Positions 54,580 to 63,941 of a stretch of DNA of 64,000 nucleotides are shown one piece after another. Both the position numbers and the translations under genes were made by a program. Under the pieces are notes generated by a model. The model did not search any database. It saw only the letters and a list, made by a program, of their open reading frames with translations, and had not been told where the DNA came from. The DNA lies in the NCBI RefSeq assembly GCF_017352195.1, contig NZ_CP071445.1:124001-188000 (forward strand), given 5' to 3'. Source of the DNA: Sedimentibacter sp. zth1 (GTDB lineage Bacteria; Bacillota; Clostridia; Tissierellales; Sedimentibacteraceae). Each line of letters starts with the position of its first letter. Positions within the stretch are counted from its first letter, which is position 1.

Positions 54580-56775
54580 ATGAAGCTTAATCCTAACGAG
54601 AAGATAGATATTAAGGAATTATTAAAAGATTTAGATAAATATGAACCAAGAAGAAGAGGCTGGCATTGGAGAGAAGGTCAATTTGAACCAAGAGTAGTAG
54701 GTGATTTTGAATATCATGAAATATCAGAGGGGTTGAAAAATTATATTCCTCTTCCTGGTAGTAGAGGATTTAACTATATAGACCCTCAACCGGATTGCGT
54801 TATAACAACAGAAATAGCATCTGGTAGATTTGAAGATGATATAAGGCGTATGAGAATGGCTGCTTGGCATGGTGCTGACCATATAATGGTTATTAGAACT
54901 GCAGGCCAATCTCATATTGATTCATTACTTGAAGGTACTAATCAAGGTATTGGTGGTATCATGGTTACTAGAAAACAAGTTAGAGCAAGTAGGAAGGCTA
55001 TTGATATGATAGAGGATGAAGTAGGTCGCCCTATTAATTTCCACTCATATATTTCTGGTGTTGCAGGTCCAGATATAGCAGTTATGTTTGCTGAAGAGGG
55101 AGTTAATGGTGCTCACCAAGATCCTCAATATAATATACTTTATAGAAACATAAATATGATTAGAAGTTTTGTTGATGCTTGCGAAGCTAAAAAAGTTATG
55201 GTATGGGCCGATATGCTTCAAATAGATGGTGCACACAATGCTAATGCTACAGCTATGAAGGCTTGGAAGGTAAGACCAGAACTTATGGTACAACATGCTA
55301 TAAACAGTATGTTTTCAAGAAAAGTTGGTATGAAACCATCTAATATCGCACTTTCAACAGTTCCACCAACTGCTCCACCAGCACCTTGTATGAGACTGGA
55401 TTTACCGTATGCAGTTGCACTAAGAGATTTGTTTAAAGATTATAAAATGAGAGCACAACAAAACACAAAATATATGGAATCTGATATGAGAGAAGCTACA
55501 GTTACTCATACACTTAATCTTGTTATTTCAAGACTTACAAGTGCTGATATTCAATCAACTATTACTCCTGATGAAGGTAGAAACGTTCCATGGCATTATA
55601 ATAATATAGCGGCATTAAGTACTGCTAAGCAAGCACTTAATGGCTTGGATGGATTCAGAGAAATGGTTAAAATAGATAGAGATGGCGTTCTTGGAAAAGA
55701 TGTTAGAGAGCTAAAAGAAAGAGCAGTTCTATTTATGGAAGAGATTCTTGAAGTTGGTGGATATTTCAATGCTGTTGAACAAGGTTTCTTTGTTGATAGT
55801 GGATATTATCCAGAAAGAAATGGTGACGGTATTACAAGAGAAATTAACGGTGGTATTGGTGTAGGATATGTTTATGAAAGAGATGAAGATTATTTTGCTC
55901 CTGTATCTGTTCATTTTGGGTACAACAATATTCCTAAAGAGTTTTCAAATGCTAGTGAGGCTATAGGTGGAGATACTTTTGAAGACCATTCAAAAATCAT
56001 ATATATAGATGAGTTAGATGAAACAGATAATGTAAATGTAAGGTTAGAGGAAGCTGAAAAATACTATAATACTAATATTGTTAAGCCTGAGGTTGAATGG
56101 AGGGCTGATGGTATAGTTTGTACAACATTATTCCTTCCACTAGATGAAAGAACTGCTGAATTTGCAGCAATCAAATGTGGTGAAAAAATGGGACTTGAGG
56201 ATGTTACAGTTGTTCACAAACAAGGGCTACATCCATGTGAAGGTACAATAGTAGAAATAAAAGGTAAAGTTAAATTTGATATTGATGTTAATGATTTAAT
56301 TATACCAGAAAAAATACCAGTTATGTCATCAGCAGATATAAGAGAGGATATAGATAAAAAATCTATGTTTGTTGTAGCTGCAACAGTAGGTGAAGATGAA
56401 CATTCAGTTGGACTTAAAGAAACTCTTGATATTAAACATGGCGGAATTGAAGGATTTGGTATCAAATATTCATACCTTGGAACATCATGTCCTGTTGAAA
56501 AACTTGTTGATGCTGCTATTGAAACTAATGCAGATGCAATACTTGCAAGTACAATAATTACGCATGATGACGTTCATATCAAAAACATGAAGAAAATTAA
56601 TGATTTGTGTATTGAAAAAGGTATTAGAGATAAGGTAATTTTAATTTGTGGTGGAACTCAAGTTACAAATGAAATTGCAATAGAAGCTGGTATGGATGCT
56701 GGATTTGGTAGAGGTTCACATGGTATTGATGTAGCAAGTTATTTAGTTAAAAAAAGAAGGGAAATGAATAATTAA
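54580..56775 (+). CDS. oraE: D-ornithine 4,5-aminomutase, large subunit (B12- and PLP-dependent)
   Basis: 731 aa. An N-terminal TIM-barrel part (about 1-480) is followed by a Rossmann-like B12 domain. The cobalamin motif DxHxxG is seen as DEHSVG with His608, and Lys619 in DIKHGG corresponds to the PLP-Schiff-base lysine next to it in the A. sticklandii enzyme. It moves the 5-amino group of D-ornithine to C4. The stop shares a base with the next gene. Confidence 0.95.
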   Translation: MKLNPNEKIDIKELLKDLDKYEPRRRGWHWREGQFEPRVVGDFEYHEISEGLKNYIPLPGSRGFNYIDPQPDCVITTEIASGRFEDDIRRMRMAAWHGADHIMVIRTAGQSHIDSLLEGTNQGIGGIMVTRKQVRASRKAIDMIEDEVGRPINFHSYISGVAGPDIAVMFAEEGVNGAHQDPQYNILYRNINMIRSFVDACEAKKVMVWADMLQIDGAHNANATAMKAWKVRPELMVQHAINSMFSRKVGMKPSNIALSTVPPTAPPAPCMRLDLPYAVALRDLFKDYKMRAQQNTKYMESDMREATVTHTLNLVISRLTSADIQSTITPDEGRNVPWHYNNIAALSTAKQALNGLDGFREMVKIDRDGVLGKDVRELKERAVLFMEEILEVGGYFNAVEQGFFVDSGYYPERNGDGITREINGGIGVGYVYERDEDYFAPVSVHFGYNNIPKEFSNASEAIGGDTFEDHSKIIYIDELDETDNVNVRLEEAEKYYNTNIVKPEVEWRADGIVCTTLFLPLDERTAEFAAIKCGEKMGLEDVTVVHKQGLHPCEGTIVEIKGKVKFDIDVNDLIIPEKIPVMSSADIREDIDKKSMFVVAATVGEDEHSVGLKETLDIKHGGIEGFGIKYSYLGTSCPVEKLVDAAIETNADAILASTIITHDDVHIKNMKKINDLCIEKGIRDKVILICGGTQVTNEIAIEAGMDAGFGRGSHGIDVASYLVKKRREMNN

Positions 56776-58127
56776 TGCATATTAACGTATTGGTAGCTGA
56801 AATTGGAAGTACCACTACAGTAGTAAATGCATTTGATGGTATAGGTACACCTTGTCCAAAATTTATTGGGCAAGGTCAAGCACCTACTTCAGTTGTTGAA
56901 GGTGATGTAACTGTTGGTTTAAATGGTGCTATACAAGATTTAACAAGAAATCTCGACATCAAAGAATTAACATGGGATGACATGTTAGCTACGAGTAGTG
57001 CTGCTGGTGGATTGAAAATGACTGTACATGGTTTAGTTTACGATATGACGGTTAGAGCTGCAAAAGAAGCTGCTTTAGGTGCTGGAGGTATAATCAAAAT
57101 GGTTACATCAGGTAGACTAAGGAAATTGGATTTAAAAAAGATACAAGAGATAAATCCTAACATAATTTTAGTTGCTGGTGGAGTTGATTATGGTGAAAGG
57201 GAAACTGCGATCAATAATATAGAAATGATTTTATCTATGGGTTTAAAAACACCAATTATTTATGCTGGAAATATTGAAAATCAAGAAGAAATAAAACTCA
57301 TGTGTGAAGAAGCAGATGTGAAACTATATATAGTAGAAAATGTTTATCCGAAAATTGATACACTTGTTGTAGAGCCTACAAGAAAGGTAATCCAAGAAGC
57401 ATTTGAGGAACATATTATACATGCACCAGGGATGACAAAAGTTAGAGACTTAGTAAAAGGACCTATTATTCCAACACCTGGAGCGGTAATGGAATCTGCA
57501 AAACTTTTAAAAGAAGATTTAGGAGACTTGGTTATATTTGATGTTGGCGGAGCTACTACAGATGTTCACTCAGTAACAATTGGTTCTGATGAGATAAACA
57601 GAATACTTATAAGTCCTGAACCTGTTGCTAAAAGAACTGTTGAAGGTGATTTAGGCGTTTATGTAAATGCAAACCATGTTATAGATAAAATAGGAATTAA
57701 CAATTTAAAAATTGATTTTCCAGATATTGATAAAATAATAGAAAACTATAAGCCTATTCCAGATAGTGATAGAGAAAGAGAATTTGTTGAAAGACTTACA
57801 GAAGAAGCAGTTTTAACTTCTTTAGACAGACATGCTGGGAAATTAAGAAATTTGTATAGTACTTCAGGTAAAAAAACTGTTGCTGAAGGAAAGGATTTAA
57901 CTAGTATAAAATATATTATTGGTACTGGTGGAGCATTGACTAGACTGCCACATAGAGAACAAATTTTAAAAAAAATTACTGAAGTCAGCAATAAGCTATC
58001 ACTTAGTCCTACAAACAATGCCAAAATTTTGATAGACAACGATTATATATTTGCATCACTTGGTGTATTATCAAAAAAATATCCAATAGATGCTTTGAAT
58101 TTAATGAAGCAAAGCTTACAAATTTAA
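56775..58127 (+). CDS. MutL/GlmL-like actin-fold ATPase, probable OraE reactivase
   Basis: 450 aa. Phosphate-binding motifs of the actin-like ATPases: EIGSTTTVVNAFD at the N-terminus, VAGGVDYGERE near 136 and FDVGGATTDVHSV near 256. Relatives (GlmL/MutL) are found with glutamate mutase. By analogy it may exchange damaged cobalamin in OraE. The ATG overlaps the oraE stop (TAATG). Confidence 0.88.
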   Translation: MHINVLVAEIGSTTTVVNAFDGIGTPCPKFIGQGQAPTSVVEGDVTVGLNGAIQDLTRNLDIKELTWDDMLATSSAAGGLKMTVHGLVYDMTVRAAKEAALGAGGIIKMVTSGRLRKLDLKKIQEINPNIILVAGGVDYGERETAINNIEMILSMGLKTPIIYAGNIENQEEIKLMCEEADVKLYIVENVYPKIDTLVVEPTRKVIQEAFEEHIIHAPGMTKVRDLVKGPIIPTPGAVMESAKLLKEDLGDLVIFDVGGATTDVHSVTIGSDEINRILISPEPVAKRTVEGDLGVYVNANHVIDKIGINNLKIDFPDIDKIIENYKPIPDSDREREFVERLTEEAVLTSLDRHAGKLRNLYSTSGKKTVAEGKDLTSIKYIIGTGGALTRLPHREQILKKITEVSNKLSLSPTNNAKILIDNDYIFASLGVLSKKYPIDALNLMKQSLQI

Positions 58128-58134
58128 TAATTTT

Positions 58135-58176
58135 AACACAGGACTTCTTTATTTATAAGTTCTGTGTTGTGTTTTT
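58135..58176 (+). terminator. Terminator after the mutL-like gene
   Basis: AACACAGGACTT (58135-58146) pairs with AAGTTCTGTGTT (58157-58168), then GTGTTTTTG. It would reduce read-through into orr. Confidence 0.8.
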
Positions 58177-58216
58177 GTAAAATGTTTAAGGAATTAAGTT
58201 TTGAAGGAGGGAAAAT

Positions 58217-59290
58217 ATGTATCCAAGATTATTGATTGACTTAAATAAAATCGAGCATAATCTTGAAATTATAACAGATAAGGTCACAAATGCCGGTTGT
58301 TCAATTATGATAGTTACAAAGGTTGTATGTGCAGATGAAAAGATAGCAAGAATTGTAGATAAAAACGAAAAGGTAGAATTTTTTGCTGATTCAAGAATAG
58401 AAAATTTAGAGAGCTATCAATATAGCAATAAGCAAAAAGTTTTGCTTAGGCTTCCAATGATAAGTGATGTTGAAAGAGTTGTAAAATATTCTGATATCAG
58501 TTTAAATTCAGAGCTTGAGATAATAAAATGTTTGAATATCGAAGCTAAAAAACAAAACAAAACTCACAAGATTATCTTGATGATAGATTTAGGAGATTTG
58601 AGAGAAGGCTTATATTATACAGATAAAAAAGAAATATTTAGAACTGTAGAAGAAATAATAAAACTTGAAAGCATTGAATTATATGGCTTAGGGGTAAACC
58701 TTTCTTGTTATGGTGCGGTAATTCCACAAGTTGATAATTTAAATGTTTTAGTTGGTATTGCTCAAGAAATCGAAGATAAATTCAATATGAAATTTAAAAT
58801 GATTTCAGGTGGAAATTCAAGTTCCTTGTATTTAATTGACAAGAAATTATTGCCTAGAGGTATAAGTAATTTAAGAATTGGAGAGGCTTTCTTTTTAGCA
58901 AACGAAACAGCTTATTCAAATAAAATTGAAAATATGCATGATGATACGTTAATTCTTCAAGCGGAAATTATTGAGCTAAAAGAAAAACCTTCTATTCCAG
59001 TTGGTGAAATAGGTGTTGACGCATTTGGTAAAAAGCCACATTATGAAGATAGAGGAATAATTAAAAGAGCGATACTTGCAATTGGAAAGCAAGACATAGA
59101 TATAGAAAGTATTGTTCCACTTGATTGTGATATAGACGTTTTAGGTGCAAGCTCAGACCATATGATATTGGATGTATCCAAGTCTAAAACTCAATATAAG
59201 CTTGGTGATATTATTAGCTTTAAATTAGGTTATATGGGTACACTAAGAGCTTTCACGAGTAAGTACATTGATAAACAATATATAGATTAA
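58217..59290 (+). CDS. orr: Ornithine racemase (PLP-dependent)
   Basis: 357 aa, alanine-racemase N-terminal fold. Lys35 in MIVTKVVCAD is the predicted PLP lysine; ISGGNSSSLYL and LRIGEAFFLANE follow. It turns L-ornithine to the D form used by OraSE. It is the last gene of the pathway. AAGGAGGG precedes the ATG. Confidence 0.93.
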   Translation: MYPRLLIDLNKIEHNLEIITDKVTNAGCSIMIVTKVVCADEKIARIVDKNEKVEFFADSRIENLESYQYSNKQKVLLRLPMISDVERVVKYSDISLNSELEIIKCLNIEAKKQNKTHKIILMIDLGDLREGLYYTDKKEIFRTVEEIIKLESIELYGLGVNLSCYGAVIPQVDNLNVLVGIAQEIEDKFNMKFKMISGGNSSSLYLIDKKLLPRGISNLRIGEAFFLANETAYSNKIENMHDDTLILQAEIIELKEKPSIPVGEIGVDAFGKKPHYEDRGIIKRAILAIGKQDIDIESIVPLDCDIDVLGASSDHMILDVSKSKTQYKLGDIISFKLGYMGTLRAFTSKYIDKQYID

Positions 59291-59318
59291 CAATATACAA
59301 ATAAATCTTGGAGGAAAT

Positions 59319-59789
59319 ATGATTAAAGTTCAAATATTTGGTCGAGAAACATTAACTATTGAGAATATAGTATTTGATTTTAACGGTACAATAGCAGTAG
59401 ATGGACAAATTCCTAAAAAAATTAGAGAGAAACTTATTGAATTATCTCAAATGGTCAATATTTATGTTGCTACAGCAGATACCTATGGTAATGCGAAAAA
59501 ACAATGTGATATGTTTGGATTAGACGTAATGCTTTTAACAAAGGGTGAAACAAGAATTGCTAAAAGAGAATTTGTTAAAAAATTAGGTTACGAACATACT
59601 GTTTCTTTGGGCAATGGATATAATGATGAAGAAATGCTTGAAAATACTAAGTTATCAATAGGTATTTTATCAGAAGAGGGTATTTATGCGCCATTATTAG
59701 CCAAATGTGATGTAGTGGTTAACAGTATAGAAAATGCCATAGATTTATTTTTAAAACCAAATAGATTAGTGGCAATATTAAGAGATTAG
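59319..59789 (+). CDS. HAD-family hydrolase, soluble P-type ATPase-like
   Basis: 156 aa. HAD motif I is VFDFNGTIAVDG, where Asp of the usual second position is replaced by Asn (FDFNGT); motif III/IV is SLGNGYNDEEML. It resembles the catalytic P and part of the metal-ATPase core but has no membrane part. Substrate unknown. GGAGGA precedes the ATG, 28 bp after orr, so it may share the transcript. Confidence 0.8.
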   Translation: MIKVQIFGRETLTIENIVFDFNGTIAVDGQIPKKIREKLIELSQMVNIYVATADTYGNAKKQCDMFGLDVMLLTKGETRIAKREFVKKLGYEHTVSLGNGYNDEEMLENTKLSIGILSEEGIYAPLLAKCDVVVNSIENAIDLFLKPNRLVAILRD

Positions 59790-59881
59790 AAACTAAAAAT
59801 ACTAATAATATAAAAATAGCTTTGCAATTTGCATATTATTTGATATACTTATAAGGATAAAATATGTTTAAGGAGACAAAT

Positions 59882-60625
59882 ATGGAAAATAAAGTATTAG
59901 CAGTAGTTAATGGTAGAGAGATTAAGCAGTCAGATGTAGCTTTATTATATCAAAATCTTGGACCAAATGCAGCACAATATCAAGGGGAAAAAGGATATAA
60001 GCAATTAGTTGATCAATTAGTATTAGAAGAAATGTTATATTCTGATGCTAAAGAAAGCAACTTAGATCAAGAAGAAGGTTATCAAGTAGCTCTTGAACAA
60101 TTGAAAAAATCATTATTAGCACAATATCTAGTTGGTAAAATAATGTCAGATATTAAAATTACTGAAGATGAAGCAAAAGAATATTATGAAAAAAATAAAT
60201 CTACATTTGTAAATGGAGAAATGGTTAAAGCAAGTCATATATTAGTTAAAACAGTTGAAGAGGCTAATGATATATTAAAAGAAATAAATGAAGGTTTAAC
60301 ATTTGCAGATGCAGCTAAAAAATATTCAAGCTGTCCTTCTAAAGAAGCTGGTGGTAGTTTAGGTCAATTTGGAAAAGGTCAAATGGTTCCTGAATTTGAA
60401 AGTGCAGTATTTGCTATGAAAGTTGGAGAAGTAAGTGAACCTGTAAAAACTCAATTTGGCTTCCATATTATTAAATTAGATGAAAAAGAAGAACAAAAAG
60501 AACTATCATTTGACGAAGCTAAAACAGAAATTGAAAATAAATTAAAATATGAAAAACAAAACAAAGTATATACAGAAAAACAAAATGCTTTAAAAGAAAA
60601 ATATACAGTAGAATATAAATTATAA
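59882..60625 (+). CDS. Parvulin-type peptidyl-prolyl isomerase, cytoplasmic
   Basis: 247 aa from ATG 59882 after AAGGAG. An N-terminal SurA-N-like helical part (about 1-110) precedes a rotamase domain (KASHILVKTVEEAND to FGFHIIKLDEKE). PrsA-type proteins carry a lipoprotein signal; none is present here, so it acts in the cytosol. A clostridial family of such proteins exists. Confidence 0.88.
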   Translation: MENKVLAVVNGREIKQSDVALLYQNLGPNAAQYQGEKGYKQLVDQLVLEEMLYSDAKESNLDQEEGYQVALEQLKKSLLAQYLVGKIMSDIKITEDEAKEYYEKNKSTFVNGEMVKASHILVKTVEEANDILKEINEGLTFADAAKKYSSCPSKEAGGSLGQFGKGQMVPEFESAVFAMKVGEVSEPVKTQFGFHIIKLDEKEEQKELSFDEAKTEIENKLKYEKQNKVYTEKQNALKEKYTVEYKL

Positions 60626-60680
60626 ATTTCTCATATTATGTGGGGAATAGTAAGAAAGTTTATGCTTTCTTGCAGAGTGG

Positions 60681-60713
60681 CACAGGATATTTTGGTATCC
60701 TGTGTTTTCTCTG
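60681..60713 (+). terminator. Terminator after the parvulin gene
   Basis: CACAGGATA / TATCCTGTG (60681-60689 with 60696-60704), loop TTTTGG, then TTTTCTCTGTTTT. A second small hairpin (AAGAAAG/CTTTCTT) precedes it at 60652-60671. Confidence 0.75.
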
Positions 60714-60754
60714 TTTTATAGAAGTTTTTTCTATATGATTACATCGCTTTTATT

Positions 60755-61597
60755 TCAAAATAATGTGATGTATTTTTCTGCATTTGTATTTTTAAGATAT
60801 ACATAGTTAAATTCACGAGTAATGTTGTTATCACCAATTGTAAAAAATGACAGCTCATTGTCACTGTTTGCGACAGCTTCATACACAAACGAAATACTTT
60901 TTTCACTAAGCACAAGTTCTTTAATTAATTGAAAATTGCTGATGCAGATTTGCTTTTTGAAACAATCTAAAGTAAAATTGTGCTCAAAAAGAATTTGCTC
61001 AAAAATTGCTCTTGTTCCTGAACCCTCCTCTCGGACAATTATTGTTTCTTTAAACAATTCTTCAAAGGGGATGTTTTTATGTGCGAAAGGATGCGTTTTA
61101 CTGCAAATACCAACAAAAGGTTCATTGCGATATAAAATATAATTATATTTCTGTTTATCAAAGAACCCCTCTATAAGTGCAAAATCAAGTTTGTTATGTT
61201 CAAGTAAATATAATAAATTCTCGGTATTATCTACAATTAAAGACAATGTATAGCTATCATTTTGAAAGAAACGTTTAACTTGTTCAGTGATTACATATTC
61301 ACCAATGGTTTTTGTTGCACCTACACGCAATTCAGTTAGTGGTTTGCTAATAATCTCTTTTTTTAATATATTTTCGCTATATTTAGCAGAACGTGCATAA
61401 GATTCAAGTTTATATGCTGCTTTTGTTTTTTGTAGCTTTTTGCCGTTATAATTAAACAACTTACATTTATATTCATTCTCTAAAAAATGAATGTGTTGTG
61501 TTACTGCTGGTTGTGTCATATGCAGAAATTCTGCTGCTTTACGGTAATTCATTGTGTCGCACAGTTGTAGGAATGTATAAATTCTGTAATCTAACAT
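60755..61597 (-). CDS. LysR family transcriptional regulator
   Basis: 280 aa. Helix-turn-helix: FLQLCDTMNYRKAAEFLHMTQ plus PAVTQHIHFLENEYKCKLF, cited as adjacent blocks; residues 88-280 are the effector-binding fold (LRVGATKTIGEYV). It is divergent from yeiH, the same pairing as YeiE/YeiH in enterobacteria. Effector unknown. AGGAAA precedes the ATG. Confidence 0.92.
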   Translation of the reverse strand: MLDYRIYTFLQLCDTMNYRKAAEFLHMTQPAVTQHIHFLENEYKCKLFNYNGKKLQKTKAAYKLESYARSAKYSENILKKEIISKPLTELRVGATKTIGEYVITEQVKRFFQNDSYTLSLIVDNTENLLYLLEHNKLDFALIEGFFDKQKYNYILYRNEPFVGICSKTHPFAHKNIPFEELFKETIIVREEGSGTRAIFEQILFEHNFTLDCFKKQICISNFQLIKELVLSEKSISFVYEAVANSDNELSFFTIGDNNITREFNYVYLKNTNAEKYITLF

Positions 61598-61620
61598 ATT
61601 TCCTCCGATAAATTATACTT

Positions 61621-61673
61621 ATCAATAAATAACTATTGATTATTAGATTTTATCACAAAGCCATGATAAAATC
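61621..61673. promoter_or_regulatory. Two inverted repeats in the LysR-yeiH divergent region
   Basis: ATCAATA-AATAAC-TATTGAT (61621-61640) and GATTTTATCA-CAAAGCCA-TGATAAAATC (61646-61673), both with perfect arms. They are likely operator sites for the LysR regulator between the two divergent promoters. Confidence 0.6.
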
Positions 61674-61703
61674 AATGTACACAATATAAATGGAGGAATT
61701 ATA

Positions 61704-62750
61704 ATGATTAAAGAAAGCATGTTCAGTAAAATTGTAAAATTAATACCAGGAATTATTATTTCGTTGTTAATAGCACTAATAGCAAAGTACATAGAGGACT
61801 TATTGCCAATTCATCTTATTGGTGCATCTGTAATTGCACTTTTCATTGGTATGATTATCAATAGTTTTAGACAACCAAATCAAGTTATTAAACCGGGTTT
61901 GAAATTCACATCGAAAAAAATATTAAAATTTGCCATTGTTTTGCTTGGTGCATCATTAAGCATTGGCACAGTTTTAACGATAGGAAAAATGTCTATGATG
62001 GTTATGTGTTTCACTCTTTTAACTTGTTTTGGTGGTGGGTATGTGATTGGTCGTTTATTTGGGCTAAACTGGAAATTATCAAATTTGATTTCTGCGGGCA
62101 CAGGTATTTGTGGTGGTTCTGCAATTGCTGCTATTGCACCTGTTATTGAAGCAGAGGATAAGGATATAGCTTATGCCATGTCAGCCACTTTTTTGTTTGA
62201 TATGGTAATGATAGTTCTATTTCCTATTATGGGTAAATGGTTAGGACTTTCTGATATGGCCTATGGTCTTTGGGCTGGAACAGCCGTTAACGATACATCT
62301 AGTGTTGTAGCTGCTGGTTATGCGTTTAGCGAAGCGGCAGGAGATTTTGCAACTATGGTAAAGTTAACTCGTACACTAGCAATTATTCCTGTAGTTTTAA
62401 TTTTTTCAATTATCAATGCTCGATTGAAGAAAAAAGAAGCACTTGCTTCAGGTAGTAATAAAAATACTGATGTAAAAGTAAATTTTGTATCTGTGTTTCC
62501 ATGGTTTATTTTAGGATTTATAGTATTGGCAATTGTCAATAGTTTTGGGGTTATTCCTACTGTGATTTCAAGTACGGCAAAAGAACTTAGTAAGTTTCTA
62601 ATGATTGCAGCGCTTGCAGCTATTGGTTTAAATACAAGTTTTAAAGAAATGCGAAAATCAGGAGTAGCACCAATGTTTCATGGATTTATTATATCCGCTT
62701 TAGTTGTAATTGTTGCGATTACTGTAGAGTATTTTATGGGTATTGTATAA
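61704..62750 (+). CDS. YeiH/UPF0324 family putative exporter
   Basis: 348 aa with about ten membrane helices. Family motifs IGASVIALFIGMIIN, AGTGICGGSAIAAIAPVIEA and WAGTAVNDTSSVVAAGYAF are clear. A sulfate or organosulfonate export role has been proposed for relatives but is not established. GGAGGA precedes the ATG. Regulated probably by the divergent LysR gene. Confidence 0.9.
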   Translation: MIKESMFSKIVKLIPGIIISLLIALIAKYIEDLLPIHLIGASVIALFIGMIINSFRQPNQVIKPGLKFTSKKILKFAIVLLGASLSIGTVLTIGKMSMMVMCFTLLTCFGGGYVIGRLFGLNWKLSNLISAGTGICGGSAIAAIAPVIEAEDKDIAYAMSATFLFDMVMIVLFPIMGKWLGLSDMAYGLWAGTAVNDTSSVVAAGYAFSEAAGDFATMVKLTRTLAIIPVVLIFSIINARLKKKEALASGSNKNTDVKVNFVSVFPWFILGFIVLAIVNSFGVIPTVISSTAKELSKFLMIAALAAIGLNTSFKEMRKSGVAPMFHGFIISALVVIVAITVEYFMGIV

Positions 62751-62771
62751 CTTTAAACAGATAAATTGTAT

Positions 62772-62808
62772 CATCAAAAAAATCGCCTTGCTAGTTGTTT
62801 AGCAAGGC
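62772..62808 (-). terminator. Terminator of ychF (minus strand)
   Basis: On the minus strand CGCCTTGCTA / TAGCAAGGCG folds with loop AACAAC and is followed by ATTTTTTTGAT. It may also serve yeiH weakly. Confidence 0.8.
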
Positions 62809-62849
62809 GTAAATTACATATATTAGTTTAAATACTGTATAGCTAGTTG

Positions 62850-63941
62850 TTACACATTAAATCTGAAAAGGACTACATCGCCATCTTGCATAACATAATC
62901 TTTGCCTTCAAGTTTTGTCAAACCTTTTTCTTTAACTATAACTTGTGATTTATATTCTTGTAAAGCTTCAAATGAAGTTACCTCAGCTCTAATAAAACCT
63001 CTTTCAATATCACTGTGTATTTTACCAGCAGCTTGTGGAGCTTTTGTTCCTTTTTTTATTGTCCAAGCTCTTGTTTCATCAGGTCCTGTAGTTAAAAAGC
63101 TTATAAGTCCTAATAAATGATAGCTAGCTCTTATTAGTTTATCAAGTCCTGATTCTTTAAGTCCTAATTCTTTTAAAAATTCAAGTTTTTCTTCTCTTTC
63201 AAGTTCACTAACTTCGGCTTCTATTTGACCACATACTACAATTACATCAGAATTACAACTTGCAGCATAATCTTCAACTACCTTAACATAAGGACATTCT
63301 TCAGGGTTAGTTATAAAATCTTCAGAAACATTTGCTGCATAGAGTACTGGCTTTGCAGTAATTAAGTTAAATGTTCTTAGAAGTTTAACTTCATCATCTG
63401 TGTATTCTAATGATCTTGCAGGTTGTTCTTTTTCTAATGATTCTAATACTCTTTGTGCTAGATTAAGTTCTCTAACTAAAGACTTATCATTTTTAGCTAC
63501 TTTTGTTAATCTTTCAACTCTCTTTGATAATACTTCTAAATCTGCTAATATAAGTTCAAGTTCAATAATTTGTATATCTCTTAGTGGGTCAACAGTTCCC
63601 TCAACGTGAACGACATTTTCATCATCGAAACATCTAACAACGTGAACAACTGCCTCAACCTCTCTTATATGTGATAAAAATTTATTTCCTAAGCCTTCGC
63701 CTTTACTTGCACCTTTTACTAAGCCTGCAATATCAAAAAATTCAATAGCGGTAGGCGTATTCTTTTTCGACTTACTCATTTCTGCTAAAAAGTCTAATCT
63801 TTTATCTGGTACACTTACTACACCGATGTTTGGCTCTATTGTACAAAATGGATAGTTTGCAGATTCTGCTCCAGCAGATGTTATTGCATTAAACAATGTG
63901 CTTTTGCCAACGTTTGGCAATCCTACTATACCTAATTTCAT
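62850..63941 (-). CDS. ychF: Ribosome-associated GTPase/ATPase YchF (OLA1 family)
   Basis: 363 aa. P-loop GLPNVGKSTLFNAI at 6-19, DIAGLVKGASKGEGLGNKFL as switch II region, and C-terminal TGS domain. YchF binds ATP better than GTP in several bacteria and acts in stress response. AGAGGAAA precedes the ATG. The last 59 bp of the window beyond it show no further gene. Confidence 0.96.
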   Translation of the reverse strand: MKLGIVGLPNVGKSTLFNAITSAGAESANYPFCTIEPNIGVVSVPDKRLDFLAEMSKSKKNTPTAIEFFDIAGLVKGASKGEGLGNKFLSHIREVEAVVHVVRCFDDENVVHVEGTVDPLRDIQIIELELILADLEVLSKRVERLTKVAKNDKSLVRELNLAQRVLESLEKEQPARSLEYTDDEVKLLRTFNLITAKPVLYAANVSEDFITNPEECPYVKVVEDYAASCNSDVIVVCGQIEAEVSELEREEKLEFLKELGLKESGLDKLIRASYHLLGLISFLTTGPDETRAWTIKKGTKAPQAAGKIHSDIERGFIRAEVTSFEALQEYKSQVIVKEKGLTKLEGKDYVMQDGDVVLFRFNV

